Source: a virus
IMG/VR virus record: IMGVR_UViG_3300036652_000860
Coordinates: 1-45,101 of that record
Direction: 5' to 3' (one strand)
Length of the DNA stretch: 45,101 bases
The position numbers and the translations under genes are program-made. How positions within the stretch are numbered: position 1 is the first letter of the stretch; each line of letters starts with the position of its first letter. The notes under the pieces were generated by a model that was given only the letters and a program-made list of their open reading frames with translations, did no database searches and was not told the DNA's origin. Below, in pieces: positions 22,123 to 29,988 of this stretch.

Positions 22123-22134
22123 GGAAGCCTGGAT

Positions 22135-22575
22135 ATGACAACCAAGCGGATCAGCAGTAGCCACTCCCAGATAGGGGAAGCGGCCCCGATCCCTCGTTTA
22201 GACGCCTTCCTAGCCGACCGGATCACGGACTGGCTGAGCACAACCTACGAGAGCAGGCGAAAGCCAGAAATACAATCTAAAGTCCTTGCGCTGGTGCTCC
22301 AGCTCGCCTTTGATAAGAAGGGCGACCCGCAGCCCTTCCCCCGTCGGGAAGACCTCGCGGAGTATCTGTCCTGCTCCAAATTCACGATCGACGCGGCGAT
22401 CTACCGCTCGATGGAGCGCGACCTGATCCGCCCGGTGCTGCGCCCGGTCGAGGGCCATCTGGCGCGCGGCGGCGGCGTCAACCAGCTCCGCTATTTCGAG
22501 ATCATCAGCGACGCGCTGAAAGCTGAATATGACAGCTACAGAAGGACTGCGGGACGGAAACGACCTGCTGCCTAA
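22135..22575 (+). CDS. Winged-helix DNA-binding protein, probable regulator
   Basis: 146 aa, AGGA site before ATG 22135 that overlaps the edge of palindrome 22110-22122. The central part PRREDLAEYLSCSKFTIDAAIYRSMERDLI reads as a helix-turn-helix, followed by a wing-like GHLARGGGVNQLRYFEII. First gene of the rightward arm, so a lysis-lysogeny or copy-number regulator, or a replication initiator accessory, is plausible. A candidate binder of the dispersed palindrome. Confidence 0.65.
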   Translation: MTTKRISSSHSQIGEAAPIPRLDAFLADRITDWLSTTYESRRKPEIQSKVLALVLQLAFDKKGDPQPFPRREDLAEYLSCSKFTIDAAIYRSMERDLIRPVLRPVEGHLARGGGVNQLRYFEIISDALKAEYDSYRRTAGRKRPAA

Positions 22576-22756
22576 ATAGAAACAACTGAATAATATAACG
22601 AAGGGCAAACCATTGCCCATGTCGCGATAGTTGGGTGAAAGCTATTCCCCTTCATAGACAAACCCGTTAGAACCCAGTGACCCGTGGCCGTCGCCGTCCT
22701 GGACGGTCATTTAACTTGTGGGGCTGCTACGATAGTAGCACCCTGGAGGTCACGTA
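22576..22756. other. Intergenic stretch with small hairpins and a palindrome site
   Basis: Contains GGGCAA-acca-TTGCCC (22603-22618), a CCGTCCTGGACGG-type small inverted repeat near 22697, and the palindrome 22725-22737 just before the GGAGGT Shine-Dalgarno of the next gene. No further gene seen. Confidence 0.5.
22725..22737. repeat. Palindrome site TGCTACGATAGTA
   Basis: Two mismatches. Leader of 22757-23002. Confidence 0.65.
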
Positions 22757-23002
22757 ATGCCCAGGTCGGGAGCCGCTGCTTCGACGCCACCGCGCATCGT
22801 CGCGGACGACATGAGCTACCCCAGTGAGGTCGCACGCCTGTTCGCGACATTCGTGTTCAGTGAGATCATCGAAGACTTCGCCCGCGCGGATTTAGCGCCG
22901 CTGCGCCATCGTCCCGCCGCCGTGGATCGGGCGCGCGACGAGGCGATCAAGGACATCACCAGCATCGCCAAGCTGCTCAACCACCCGCCGGACGCCGTCT
23001 GA
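22757..23002 (+). CDS. Small helical hypothetical protein
   Basis: 81 aa after a strong GGAGGT. Helical; contains EVARLFATFVFSEIIEDFARADL and ARDEAIKDITSIAKLLN. No family recognised. Sits between two DNA-binding proteins and upstream of the triple stem-loop region. Confidence 0.65.
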   Translation: MPRSGAAASTPPRIVADDMSYPSEVARLFATFVFSEIIEDFARADLAPLRHRPAAVDRARDEAIKDITSIAKLLNHPPDAV

Positions 23003-23068
23003 TACCCTGCTAACGGGGTTCGCCGGCTTGCGTGATCGCGAGTCGGCGTGACACCCTGGAAACAGTTT

Positions 23069-23178
23069 GGGCCGGTCCTTTTGCAGAGGACCGGCCCGAT
23101 ACTGGTGGCAATGAGGAGGAACCGTTCGACCCCCTCATTGCCACGCTCCATCCGTTTTTTCAACCCCCCACGGGGGGT
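23069..23178 (+). ncRNA. Three consecutive perfect stem-loops upstream of HTH gene
   Basis: Stem 1 GGGCCGGTCC/GGACCGGCCC (23069-23078, 23088-23097). Stem 2, 12 bp, GTGGCAATGAGG/CCTCATTGCCAC (23105-23116, 23133-23144), followed within ten bases by TTTTTT (23155-23160). Stem 3 CCCCCC-ac-GGGGGG (23164-23177), just before the GGGGAG Shine-Dalgarno of the gene at 23196. Could be a terminator plus translational control leader, or a copy-control RNA region; direction of any transcript is not known. Confidence 0.5.
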
Positions 23179-23195
23179 CGGGGAGAGCTGTGCCG

Positions 23196-23726
23196 ATGCC
23201 AAGCCAGAACTTTTTTTCACCAGGCCATGCAACCGCCACCGCGCGCCGCCTGCGCACCGCCGTCGCCGCCCGCGAGATCACCCCCTACGACTTCGTGATC
23301 GCCGACCATTTGCTGTGGCAGTGCCGCAAGCTGGGCCGCGCCGACGCCCGCATCTCGATGTCGGCGCTTGCCTCGCGGTGCGGGCGGGCCAAATCCACCG
23401 TCGAGAAAACCGTCAAACGTCTCGCCGACCTCGGCCTTTTCCGCGTGGTGAAATCGCGTCTCAGGGTCTGGTGGGGGGTGAACCATAGCTCGGTCGCGTC
23501 CCGCCAGGACGTGAACACCTATGTTTTCTGCGCGCCGGACACAGAGACCGCGCGGCGGCCGGTAGAACGAGTCAAAGATAAAACCCTAGAGTCTCAACAT
23601 GCTAGACCCTTGGGAAAAGAGCTTGCAGCGGCACTAGAAAGCTACCAAACTACAGTAGTAAAAATGCAAGGGGCGCGTAACCGTGAAAACACTGGTACTG
23701 CTGTCCCAAAAGGGGGGTGCTGGTAA
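23196..23726 (+). CDS. Helix-turn-helix protein upstream of parA
   Basis: 176 aa from ATG 23196 (GTG 23190 also possible), with GGGGAG upstream. Residues about 50-80, ISMSALASRCGRAKSTVEKTVKRLADLGLFRVV, form a winged helix-turn-helix. Near the C-terminus the palindrome 23648-23660 encodes YQTTVVKM. The last 44 bases overlap the start of parA. Position next to a partition operon and behind a structured leader suggests a plasmid-type replication or copy-control regulator; not proven. Confidence 0.65.
   Translation: MPSQNFFSPGHATATARRLRTAVAAREITPYDFVIADHLLWQCRKLGRADARISMSALASRCGRAKSTVEKTVKRLADLGLFRVVKSRLRVWWGVNHSSVASRQDVNTYVFCAPDTETARRPVERVKDKTLESQHARPLGKELAAALESYQTTVVKMQGARNRENTGTAVPKGGCW
23648..23660. 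repeat. Palindrome site AACTACAGTAGTA
   Basis: One mismatch. Upstream of the parA Shine-Dalgarno, inside 23196-23726 (QTTVVK). Confidence 0.75.
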
Positions 23727-24363
23727 GAGCACGCTGGCGCTGCATATCGCGGTCTGTGCCGAACGACAGGGCCTGCGAACATTGCTCGTGGATGTCGATC
23801 CGCAGGGGTCGATCGCCGGCTGGGCCGAGCGGCGCGGCGAGCGCACCCCCGACGTGTTGCCGACTCATCCGGCCAAACTCGCCGCGGTGTGCGCCGACTC
23901 CGCGCGCGAAGGCTACGATCTGATCGTCATCGACACGGCCCCCGCCGCCGATAGAGGGGCGCTGGTCGCCGCCGGGGTGGCCGATTTTATTTTGATCCCA
24001 TGTCGGCCCGCGCAATTCGATCTCGACGCCGTGGTCACGACGGTGGCGATGATCCGCACTGTGCGAAAACCGTTCGCCATCGCGTTCAATGCCGCCCCGC
24101 CACGGGGCCGCCAGATCGAGGACGCGACCTCGCTGGTGGTAGCGTCGGAATATCCCTATCTGGCGCACAGCATCCGCAGCCGTGTGGCGTTTCAATCCTG
24201 CCTGACCTCGGGCGATACCGCGATGGAGCTGGAACCAAGCTCGATAGCGGCGCGCGAGATGGGTGATTTCTACGGCGAGCTGATGGGCCGCATGGACCGG
24301 CTCGACCGACTCGTTACCGCCGTGCCGAACGGCGACAACACCAAAACCAAGAGGAGTGCCTGA
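23683..24363 (+). CDS. parA: ParA-type partition ATPase
   Basis: 226 aa. Deviant Walker A KGGAGKST (10-17), DVDPQGS (motif A' like), and LIVIDTAP (Walker B). Short ParA without an N-terminal HTH, as in type Ib plasmid partition systems, where the partner is a small RHH centromere-binding protein; such a gene follows (24363-24662, overlapping by one base). It moves plasmid copies over the nucleoid, which implies an extrachromosomal plasmid-like state. GTG start with AAGGGG; the palindrome 23648-23660 lies upstream. Confidence 0.92.
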   Translation: MKTLVLLSQKGGAGKSTLALHIAVCAERQGLRTLLVDVDPQGSIAGWAERRGERTPDVLPTHPAKLAAVCADSAREGYDLIVIDTAPAADRGALVAAGVADFILIPCRPAQFDLDAVVTTVAMIRTVRKPFAIAFNAAPPRGRQIEDATSLVVASEYPYLAHSIRSRVAFQSCLTSGDTAMELEPSSIAAREMGDFYGELMGRMDRLDRLVTAVPNGDNTKTKRSA

Positions 24364-24662
24364 TGGCACTGAAAGCACCGCGAACACTGAACCGCCTGCC
24401 CGAGCCGCCGCCCGTGGAGCGCGTCCCAGGCCGTGCCCCAGCGGCGAGCAAGGGCCGCACGCGGCTGACGCCGATCAACGGCAAGGGCAAGCCTGTGGGC
24501 ACCCGCGAGGGTCGCACGCAGGTGGCGTTCTTCATCAACCGGCAGGCCAAGAAGCAGCTCGATCAGTTCCGCATCGACGAGGATACCTCGTTGCAGGCGC
24601 TGATGATCGAAGCGGTCAACCTGCTGCTGGAGAAGAAGGGCAAACGGCCGAACGCGGAGTAG
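24363..24662 (+). CDS. RHH-type centromere-binding partner of ParA
   Basis: 99 aa. A flexible basic N-terminus (to about 45) is followed by RTQVAFFINRQAKKQLDQFRIDEDTSLQALMIEAVNLLLEKKG, a ribbon-helix-helix. Layout (disordered basic arm plus C-terminal RHH) is that of ParG/omega-like partition proteins. ATG overlaps the parA stop (TGATG). Type Ib partners bind short repeats upstream of parA and also act as repressors; this makes it a candidate reader of the dispersed palindrome. Confidence 0.8.
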   Translation: MALKAPRTLNRLPEPPPVERVPGRAPAASKGRTRLTPINGKGKPVGTREGRTQVAFFINRQAKKQLDQFRIDEDTSLQALMIEAVNLLLEKKGKRPNAE

Positions 24663-24666
24663 CACC

Positions 24667-24927
24667 ATGAGCGACGATCCGATCCTGGCCGCCCTGGCGC
24701 GGCTGGAGGCCGGGCAAGTGGCCGTGATGGAACGCCTCGACCGACTACAGAACGCGATCACGGCGATCCGCGACGACATCGGCGTGAACTTCGCGCGGGC
24801 GAGCCGTGCAATCGAGGTGAACGATCACACCCGCGCGGAACTGCGCACGCTCGGCTCCGAGGTCTCGGGGATGCAGCGGCAAATCCAGCGGCTGCAAAGC
24901 GACGTGCGCGAGCTGCGCGGCGAGTGA
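24667..24927 (+). CDS. Small coiled-coil protein
   Basis: 86 aa, ATG four bases past the previous stop. Heptad-like helices throughout (LARLEAGQVAVMERLDRLQNAI and GSEVSGMQRQIQRLQSDVREL). Likely oligomeric. Third gene of the partition operon; function unknown. Confidence 0.65.
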   Translation: MSDDPILAALARLEAGQVAVMERLDRLQNAITAIRDDIGVNFARASRAIEVNDHTRAELRTLGSEVSGMQRQIQRLQSDVRELRGE

Positions 24928-24966
24928 CCGCCCGCTAAGGCGTTTCCCCCGCGCCCTTTGCTATGT

Positions 24967-24979
24967 TACTACCGTCGTA
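24967..24979. repeat. Palindrome site TACTACCGTCGTA
   Basis: One mismatch. Leader of the DUF5675 gene. Confidence 0.75.
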
Positions 24980-25000
24980 AGAGTTCGACGGAGTCCGGCT

Positions 25001-25426
25001 ATGCGCCTCGATCTGTTCCGCGAGCAGTCCGCCAGTGGTGCCACCATCGGCAGGCTCCACGTCGACGACGATTTCGAGTGCCACACGCTTGAGGATGTCG
25101 TGCGCGACCGCGAGAAAATCCCCGGCCGCACGGCGATCCCGGACGGCACCTACGGTGTCGTCGTCACCCACTCGCCGCGCTTCGGCGTGCTGATGCCGCT
25201 GCTGGTCGGGGTGCCCGGCTTCGAGGGCGTGCGCATCCATACCGGCAACACCGCCGAGGATACCGAGGGCTGCATCCTGGTTGGCCAGGGCCGCGACGAC
25301 GACTCGATCAGCAGCTCGCGCGCCGCCTATGCGGCGCTGTTCGCCAAGCTCAAGGCCGCCCATGACAGCGGCGAGACCATCACGCTGACCATCCATCCAA
25401 CGCAGCGCGAGGGAGCCGAGTCGTGA
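25001..25426 (+). CDS. DUF5675 family protein
   Basis: 141 aa covering the whole DUF5675 pattern: TIGRLHVDDDFECHTLED, IPDGTYGVVVTHSPRFG and RIHTGNTAEDTEGCILVG. The HxGN...T-x-GC arrangement recalls L,D-transpeptidase-like active sites; these proteins are common in phage and prophage lysis regions, but activity is not established. GGAG before ATG; the palindrome 24967-24979 is in the leader. Confidence 0.8.
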   Translation: MRLDLFREQSASGATIGRLHVDDDFECHTLEDVVRDREKIPGRTAIPDGTYGVVVTHSPRFGVLMPLLVGVPGFEGVRIHTGNTAEDTEGCILVGQGRDDDSISSSRAAYAALFAKLKAAHDSGETITLTIHPTQREGAES

Positions 25427-25722
25427 GCCTGAAAACCAAGAATACCGACTACCGTTTCAGCACGGCGTCGTTTTCCCATCTCAAGCTGATCGTGCCCGGC
25501 ACGCCGTTCCCGGTCACCGACGGGCTGCTGACCGGCGTGGCGGGGGTGGCCGACCTGACCATGGCCTCGGGCGTGGTGGTGCTCGGGGTGCCGCTGGTGG
25601 CGGGCTACAACCCGCTGCGGGTGGTCGCCGTGGCCGCGTTCACGCCGACCGCCGTGGGTGCCGCCGACGTGGTGTTCGCGGGCTACTGCTACGGCGTACC
25701 GATGAGCGGCCTGCTGCCGTGA
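25423..25722 (+). CDS. Small beta-rich protein before the spike gene
   Basis: 99 aa, GTG in GTGA overlap with DUF5675. Hydrophobic beta-strand pattern, GVADLTMASGVVVLGVPLVAGYN. Coupled by GTGA to the next gene; possibly a decoration or spike-base protein. No family recognised. Confidence 0.6.
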   Translation: MSLKTKNTDYRFSTASFSHLKLIVPGTPFPVTDGLLTGVAGVADLTMASGVVVLGVPLVAGYNPLRVVAVAAFTPTAVGAADVVFAGYCYGVPMSGLLP

Positions 25723-28424
25723 GCGACCTTGGCATCGGCGTCGGCGTGCCGATGCTCGTGGCGCGCGGCGGGGCCGACGCAGGGGGCGGCACCAGACCCG
25801 AGCAGGTGTGGGGGCCGAACCTGATCACCAACCCGACCGGCCTGGGCGCGGTCGCGGGGACCATCGGCGCGGGCGGGGCGTTCCCGACGGATTGGGGCCT
25901 CTTTTCTGGCACCACCGACGCGACCGTCGACGTCATCGAGCGGCTGGGCAGCCCAGGCGGCACGTTCCGCGTGCATGGTGCCCTGACCGCCTCGACGGCG
26001 TTTGAGTTCGTGTTCCAACAGCCGGAGCCGCCGCTGATCGCGGGGGCCACCTACGCCATGAGCGTGGACGTGCGGCTGACGGCGGGCGATCTGACCTTGC
26101 CGACGATTGACAGCGTGGGCCTGACGATCCAGGCCAGCGCGGGCGACTGGGCTTCCGTCTCTATCGCTGATGCAGATGCCACATGGAAAACCTACACCAT
26201 CCCGCCATCGGTCATCGGCGGCACCATCGCGGACCCAGGGCAGACTGTCAGCATCGACTTCGGCTACTACGTCCTCGCAGCGGGGGACGCGCTCGATTTC
26301 ACGCTTGAGTTCAACAACGTCACGCTGCGGCGGCTGCTGACGGTCGACACCGGGCCGGACTATTTCCTCGGACCCAATCTGGTCACCAACCCGACCGGCC
26401 TCGGCGCGGTCGCGGGCACGGTCGGCGCGGACGGGGCGATGCCAACGGAGTGGTCGGTCTACGAAACCGGCGGTGCCACCGTCGACGTCATCCCGCTGCC
26501 GGACGGCGAGGGCTGCTCGTTCCACATCCACGGCACGCTGAGCACGGTGAACTACATCGTCCTGGCGTTCCAGCAGCCGCAGGTCCCCTACACGCCGGAG
26601 GAGATTTTCACCGGCAGCGCGGAAATCTGGCTGATCGCGGGCAGCTTCGCCGGGGCCACGTATGGGGCGCTCGACATCTACGAGAACAGCGGCAACGGCG
26701 ACGTCACGACGAGCTTCCTGGACGCCACCGCGACCCCGCGCACCTACATCATCCCACCCAACGCGATCCACGCCGCCGACCCGCCCAACTCTACTACGGT
26801 AGCATTCACCCCGTACTGGTCCGTCGCCGCCGTCGGCGATGCGGTGGACTTCACTGTCGGGATCAACAACGCCACGCTGCGCCGGGCCACGCCCAAGCCG
26901 AAGCCACCATCCCTCACAATCGACTTCTTGCAGCCCGGCCCGCTCGACCCGCGCATCGTGTTCGCCCGCGCCAGCGGGGGCACCTACATCGACGCCACCG
27001 GCATCCTGCGGACCGCCGCCGTGGACGAGCCGCGCTGGGACTACGACGCGCAGGGGACCCTGCTCGGGCTGCTGCTCGAACAGAACAAGACCAACCTCAT
27101 CTATTCGTCCGTGATCGACGCGACGTGGGGGCCAGACGGCGACGCGCAGCTTACTGGCGCGACAACGCGGCCAGATGGCACGTCGGGAGCCTCGCTGATC
27201 GCCGCGGGCGGCACGAGTGATAGCGTCCGTTCGCTGATCGGCCCGATCGTCACCGGCACAGCCGCGTCGACACCCTACACCGTGTCGGTGTTCCTCAAGC
27301 GCGACACCACCAACGCCTATATCCAGGTGAACCTCCAAGACGCGGGAGCGACCTACGCGGCGGGCGTGGCCTATTACGACCTGACCAGCGGCGCGGCGGT
27401 CATAGGCGACCCGCTTGCTGGCGCTCTTGCGGACGCCGTGGCGACCCTGACCCCCATCGGCAACGGATGGTTCCGCGCCACGCTGGCGTTCACCACCAAT
27501 GCCGCGTCGGACCGGATCGCCTGCTTCATCGGCCCGTGCATGACGGTCACGGGGGCGGGCGACCACCGAAACTATCCGGGCGTCGTCGGCCAGGGCGTCT
27601 ATGCGTGGGGTGCCCAGGTCGAAGCCGCCGGGTTCGCGTCCAGCTACATCCCGACGACGGCGGCGGCGTTGGCCGCCCGCGCCGACGATCTGTACAGCGT
27701 CCCGGTCGGCCCCTGGTACGACGCGGCCGAGGGCGCGATGGCGCTGGAATACATCCTCAAGGGCGCATTCCCCGGCTACAACGGGCCGATGCAACTGGTC
27801 GGCGCGGACCGGGATAACGACTACATCGACATGGATCAGGTCGGCGTAGGGCCGGAGACGGCACCAATGTTATCTGCGGTTCAGGTGTCCATCGGCGGCA
27901 ACGGCCCCTACGATCTCTACGGCACTCCCGTCCCCATTCCCGCGCACACGATCAACAAGGGCGCGTCGTCATGGGCGGCGGGCGGCGCGATCATCGGCGC
28001 GCATAACGGTGTGGGATCGAACAACAGCGGCGGCAACGCCGTGGCCGCGCTGCCGGAGATCGTCGCCCTGACCGTCGCGGGCCAGATGCACTACCAGTGG
28101 CCGTGGAGCCTGTGGGCGCGCAGCGCGAAATACTGGCCCAGCGAACTGACCATGGCCGAACTCGTGGCCGAGACGACGCTGCCCGCGCCGCCGGCGGCCA
28201 AGCCATCGCCACCGGACAAGCCCACGCTGCCGACGCTGCCCGACAAGCCCTCGCTGCCCGACAAGCCGACGCTGCCGGACAAGCCGCTGCTGCCGCCGGA
28301 GAAGCCACCGGAGAAGCCGCCGGAGAAGCCGCCGGAGACGCCCACGCTGCCCGACAAGCCGCTGCTGCCGCCGCTCAAGCCGCCGGCGGGCATCGCGCAA
28401 CCCAAACGACGAGGCCGCCCATGA
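25719..28424 (+). CDS. Large spike-like virion protein with duplicated module
   Basis: 901 aa, GTG start in GTGA overlap. Residues 32-206 and 218-390 are two copies of one beta-rich module starting GPNL-TNPTGLGAVAG, resembling carbohydrate-binding jelly rolls. Then WDYDAQGTLLGLLLEQNKTNLI, the signature of phage head-spike/fibre domains, and a lectin-like region. The last 80 residues are Pro/Lys-rich repeats (LPDKP, PPEKP), ending in a basic RRGRP. Palindrome 26792-26804 encodes NSTTVAF in the second module. Likely host-binding or surface decoration. Confidence 0.75.
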   Translation: MSDLGIGVGVPMLVARGGADAGGGTRPEQVWGPNLITNPTGLGAVAGTIGAGGAFPTDWGLFSGTTDATVDVIERLGSPGGTFRVHGALTASTAFEFVFQQPEPPLIAGATYAMSVDVRLTAGDLTLPTIDSVGLTIQASAGDWASVSIADADATWKTYTIPPSVIGGTIADPGQTVSIDFGYYVLAAGDALDFTLEFNNVTLRRLLTVDTGPDYFLGPNLVTNPTGLGAVAGTVGADGAMPTEWSVYETGGATVDVIPLPDGEGCSFHIHGTLSTVNYIVLAFQQPQVPYTPEEIFTGSAEIWLIAGSFAGATYGALDIYENSGNGDVTTSFLDATATPRTYIIPPNAIHAADPPNSTTVAFTPYWSVAAVGDAVDFTVGINNATLRRATPKPKPPSLTIDFLQPGPLDPRIVFARASGGTYIDATGILRTAAVDEPRWDYDAQGTLLGLLLEQNKTNLIYSSVIDATWGPDGDAQLTGATTRPDGTSGASLIAAGGTSDSVRSLIGPIVTGTAASTPYTVSVFLKRDTTNAYIQVNLQDAGATYAAGVAYYDLTSGAAVIGDPLAGALADAVATLTPIGNGWFRATLAFTTNAASDRIACFIGPCMTVTGAGDHRNYPGVVGQGVYAWGAQVEAAGFASSYIPTTAAALAARADDLYSVPVGPWYDAAEGAMALEYILKGAFPGYNGPMQLVGADRDNDYIDMDQVGVGPETAPMLSAVQVSIGGNGPYDLYGTPVPIPAHTINKGASSWAAGGAIIGAHNGVGSNNSGGNAVAALPEIVALTVAGQMHYQWPWSLWARSAKYWPSELTMAELVAETTLPAPPAAKPSPPDKPTLPTLPDKPSLPDKPTLPDKPLLPPEKPPEKPPEKPPETPTLPDKPLLPPLKPPAGIAQPKRRGRP
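26792..26804. repeat. Palindrome site TACTACGGTAGCA
   Basis: One mismatch. Inside the spike-like gene (STTVAF). Confidence 0.75.
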
Positions 28425-28582
28425 ACATCATCGTCCTGCTGCTGATCATCCTGCTGCTGTTCGGCGGCCTCGGCGGTCTCGGCTACCGGCAGGGCTGGGT
28501 CGGCTCCGGCTACGGCGTCTATGGCGGCAGCGGGCTGGTGCTCATCGTCCTCGTCGTGATCCTGGTCCTGGTGTTCCGCTAG
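28421..28582 (+). CDS. DUF3309 small membrane protein
   Basis: 53 aa: two hydrophobic helices (about 3-14 and 39-52) flanking GGLGGLGYRQGWVGSGYG, the standard layout of DUF3309 proteins. ATG overlaps the previous stop (ATGA). Found widely in alpha- and betaproteobacteria. Its stop overlaps the stop of the terminase on the other strand. Confidence 0.8.
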   Translation: MNIIVLLLIILLLFGGLGGLGYRQGWVGSGYGVYGGSGLVLIVLVVILVLVFR

Positions 28583-29988
28583 GTCCAACCTGCTGCGGTA
28601 ATGCGCTGCCGGGGTGCCGACAGTCTACGTTGCTCCCGTAGTAACACCCTACCAGTGTAGTTCCCTGACACCCCGAGGGCCGCATATTGCAGGCAATCCG
28701 CCACGTCCGACCACGGGTGCAGCTTCTCCGGGCGATCTTCCAGGCGCCCGTCGCGCATCTTCTTGTAGCGGTATTGCGAGGCCAGGGCGCGGATCAGGAT
28801 GGGGCAGCCGGCGCGCGAAATCTGGAGGGCGGGCTGGCCGCCGATGGACGTGCGCATCAGCTTCTCGACCGCGTTGATGCGTGGCTCGACGTTGTTGGTC
28901 GAGGCTGGATACGCCAGAAAGCCCTGATCGCGCAGCACGTCGAACGGGCATTCCTCGCTGATCTGACTTTTCTCGCGGCCCGCCGGGTCGGCCACGACGA
29001 ACACCCGCTTACCCGCGTAGGGCTCAGCCGACAGCTCTGGCTTGAGCTGTTCTTCGAGCATCTGGATCAGCCCCATATCCTCGGTGACGACCTCCTTGTA
29101 GACGATGAGACGCCCGAGCGTGTCCACCTGGGTGATCAGCGCGCAGGGGGTGCGGCCGAAATCCTGCGCCACCATGATCGGGCGGTGCGGGTTCACTACC
29201 GTAGTAATGTCTTTGACATGCGTTTCGGCGTGGAAGCTGGAGCGGAACACCGCCTGCCCCGCATTCGAGGTCCCCCACATCGACTCGACATGGACCTCGG
29301 CCCAGCCCTTGCCGCGGTTCGACATCAGATTTTCGTAGTAGTTCGGCGGCAGGTTCTCGACGTTCTCGGCATAGGGACCGATGCCGCTCGGCTGGTGGAA
29401 CAGCGCGAAACGCGGGTCCGGCGCGAGCACCATGACCTCGTGGTAGGCGCTGTCCACGTCCCACGGGTTCGTGTCGCCGATGACCCCGAACCACGTCGGC
29501 CCGCCCATTATCTTGGAGGGGTAACGTCCACAGCGGCCTATGAGCGCGTCGATGATCTCGAACGGGACTTCCCTGATCTCGTTGACCCAGGCGCCGGTGA
29601 GCTGCAACGACAGCAATCTGCGCTGATCCTCCTTGGTATCGAGCGGAATAAGCGGCCAGTCGGAGTGGATGCGCGTGCCATCGGGTAGGGCGAACCTGAT
29701 CCGCACCGTCGAGTCGGTCACGTAGAACTGCACCATCGGGCCGAGATATTGCTGGATGTCGGCCAGCACGGTCGCCTTGAGCTGGGCGAACGTGTTGCGG
29801 ATGCAGGCAAAGCGAGTGTAGCGCACGCCGTCCGAGTGCGGGCGCTGCTGCGTCATGCGCCGCACCAACTCCATGATCGCGCCCATCGTCTTGCCGGAGC
29901 CGTACGGGCCGACCATCACCCGCACGAGGCTGGTGCTGTCCAGCATGAACCGCCGGACGGTGAGGCTCGGCGCGTAGGTCAGGCTCAC
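28579..29988 (-). CDS. terL: Terminase large subunit
   Basis: 469 aa. Walker A GPYGSGKT (27-34), Walker B region GAWVNEIREV (132-141), nuclease acidic residues in VAQDFGRT (D276), VVADPAG (D334) and HPWSDVADCLQY (424-435). It packages DNA into the prohead at the portal. GTG start overlaps the small subunit stop (GTGA). The palindrome 29194-29206 encodes DITTVVNPHRP (about 260-270), right before the first nuclease motif; weaker copies lie near the C-terminus (28631). Transcribed opposite to all other structural genes. Confidence 0.92.
   Translation of the reverse strand: MSLTYAPSLTVRRFMLDSTSLVRVMVGPYGSGKTMGAIMELVRRMTQQRPHSDGVRYTRFACIRNTFAQLKATVLADIQQYLGPMVQFYVTDSTVRIRFALPDGTRIHSDWPLIPLDTKEDQRRLLSLQLTGAWVNEIREVPFEIIDALIGRCGRYPSKIMGGPTWFGVIGDTNPWDVDSAYHEVMVLAPDPRFALFHQPSGIGPYAENVENLPPNYYENLMSNRGKGWAEVHVESMWGTSNAGQAVFRSSFHAETHVKDITTVVNPHRPIMVAQDFGRTPCALITQVDTLGRLIVYKEVVTEDMGLIQMLEEQLKPELSAEPYAGKRVFVVADPAGREKSQISEECPFDVLRDQGFLAYPASTNNVEPRINAVEKLMRTSIGGQPALQISRAGCPILIRALASQYRYKKMRDGRLEDRPEKLHPWSDVADCLQYAALGVSGNYTGRVLLREQRRLSAPRQRITAAGWT
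28631..28643. repeat. Palindrome site TGCTCCCGTAGTA
   Basis: Two mismatches. Inside terL near its 3' end. Confidence 0.6.
29194..29206. repeat. Palindrome site CACTACCGTAGTA
   Basis: One mismatch. Inside terL (ITTVVN). Confidence 0.75.

Larger units (their letters stand above)
21156..22134. other. Non-coding divergent control region
   Basis: About 980 bases between divergent genes, lower in GC for much of its length. Contains the perfect 16-bp palindrome 21172-21187, a terminator-like hairpin 21249-21286, a palindrome at 21759-21770, a cluster of G-runs 21780-21832, AT-rich sequence 21865-21925 and palindrome-like sites at 21995 and 22110. Short open frames here (such as 21327-21623) lack a Shine-Dalgarno and GC-rich codon use. 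Confidence 0.6.
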
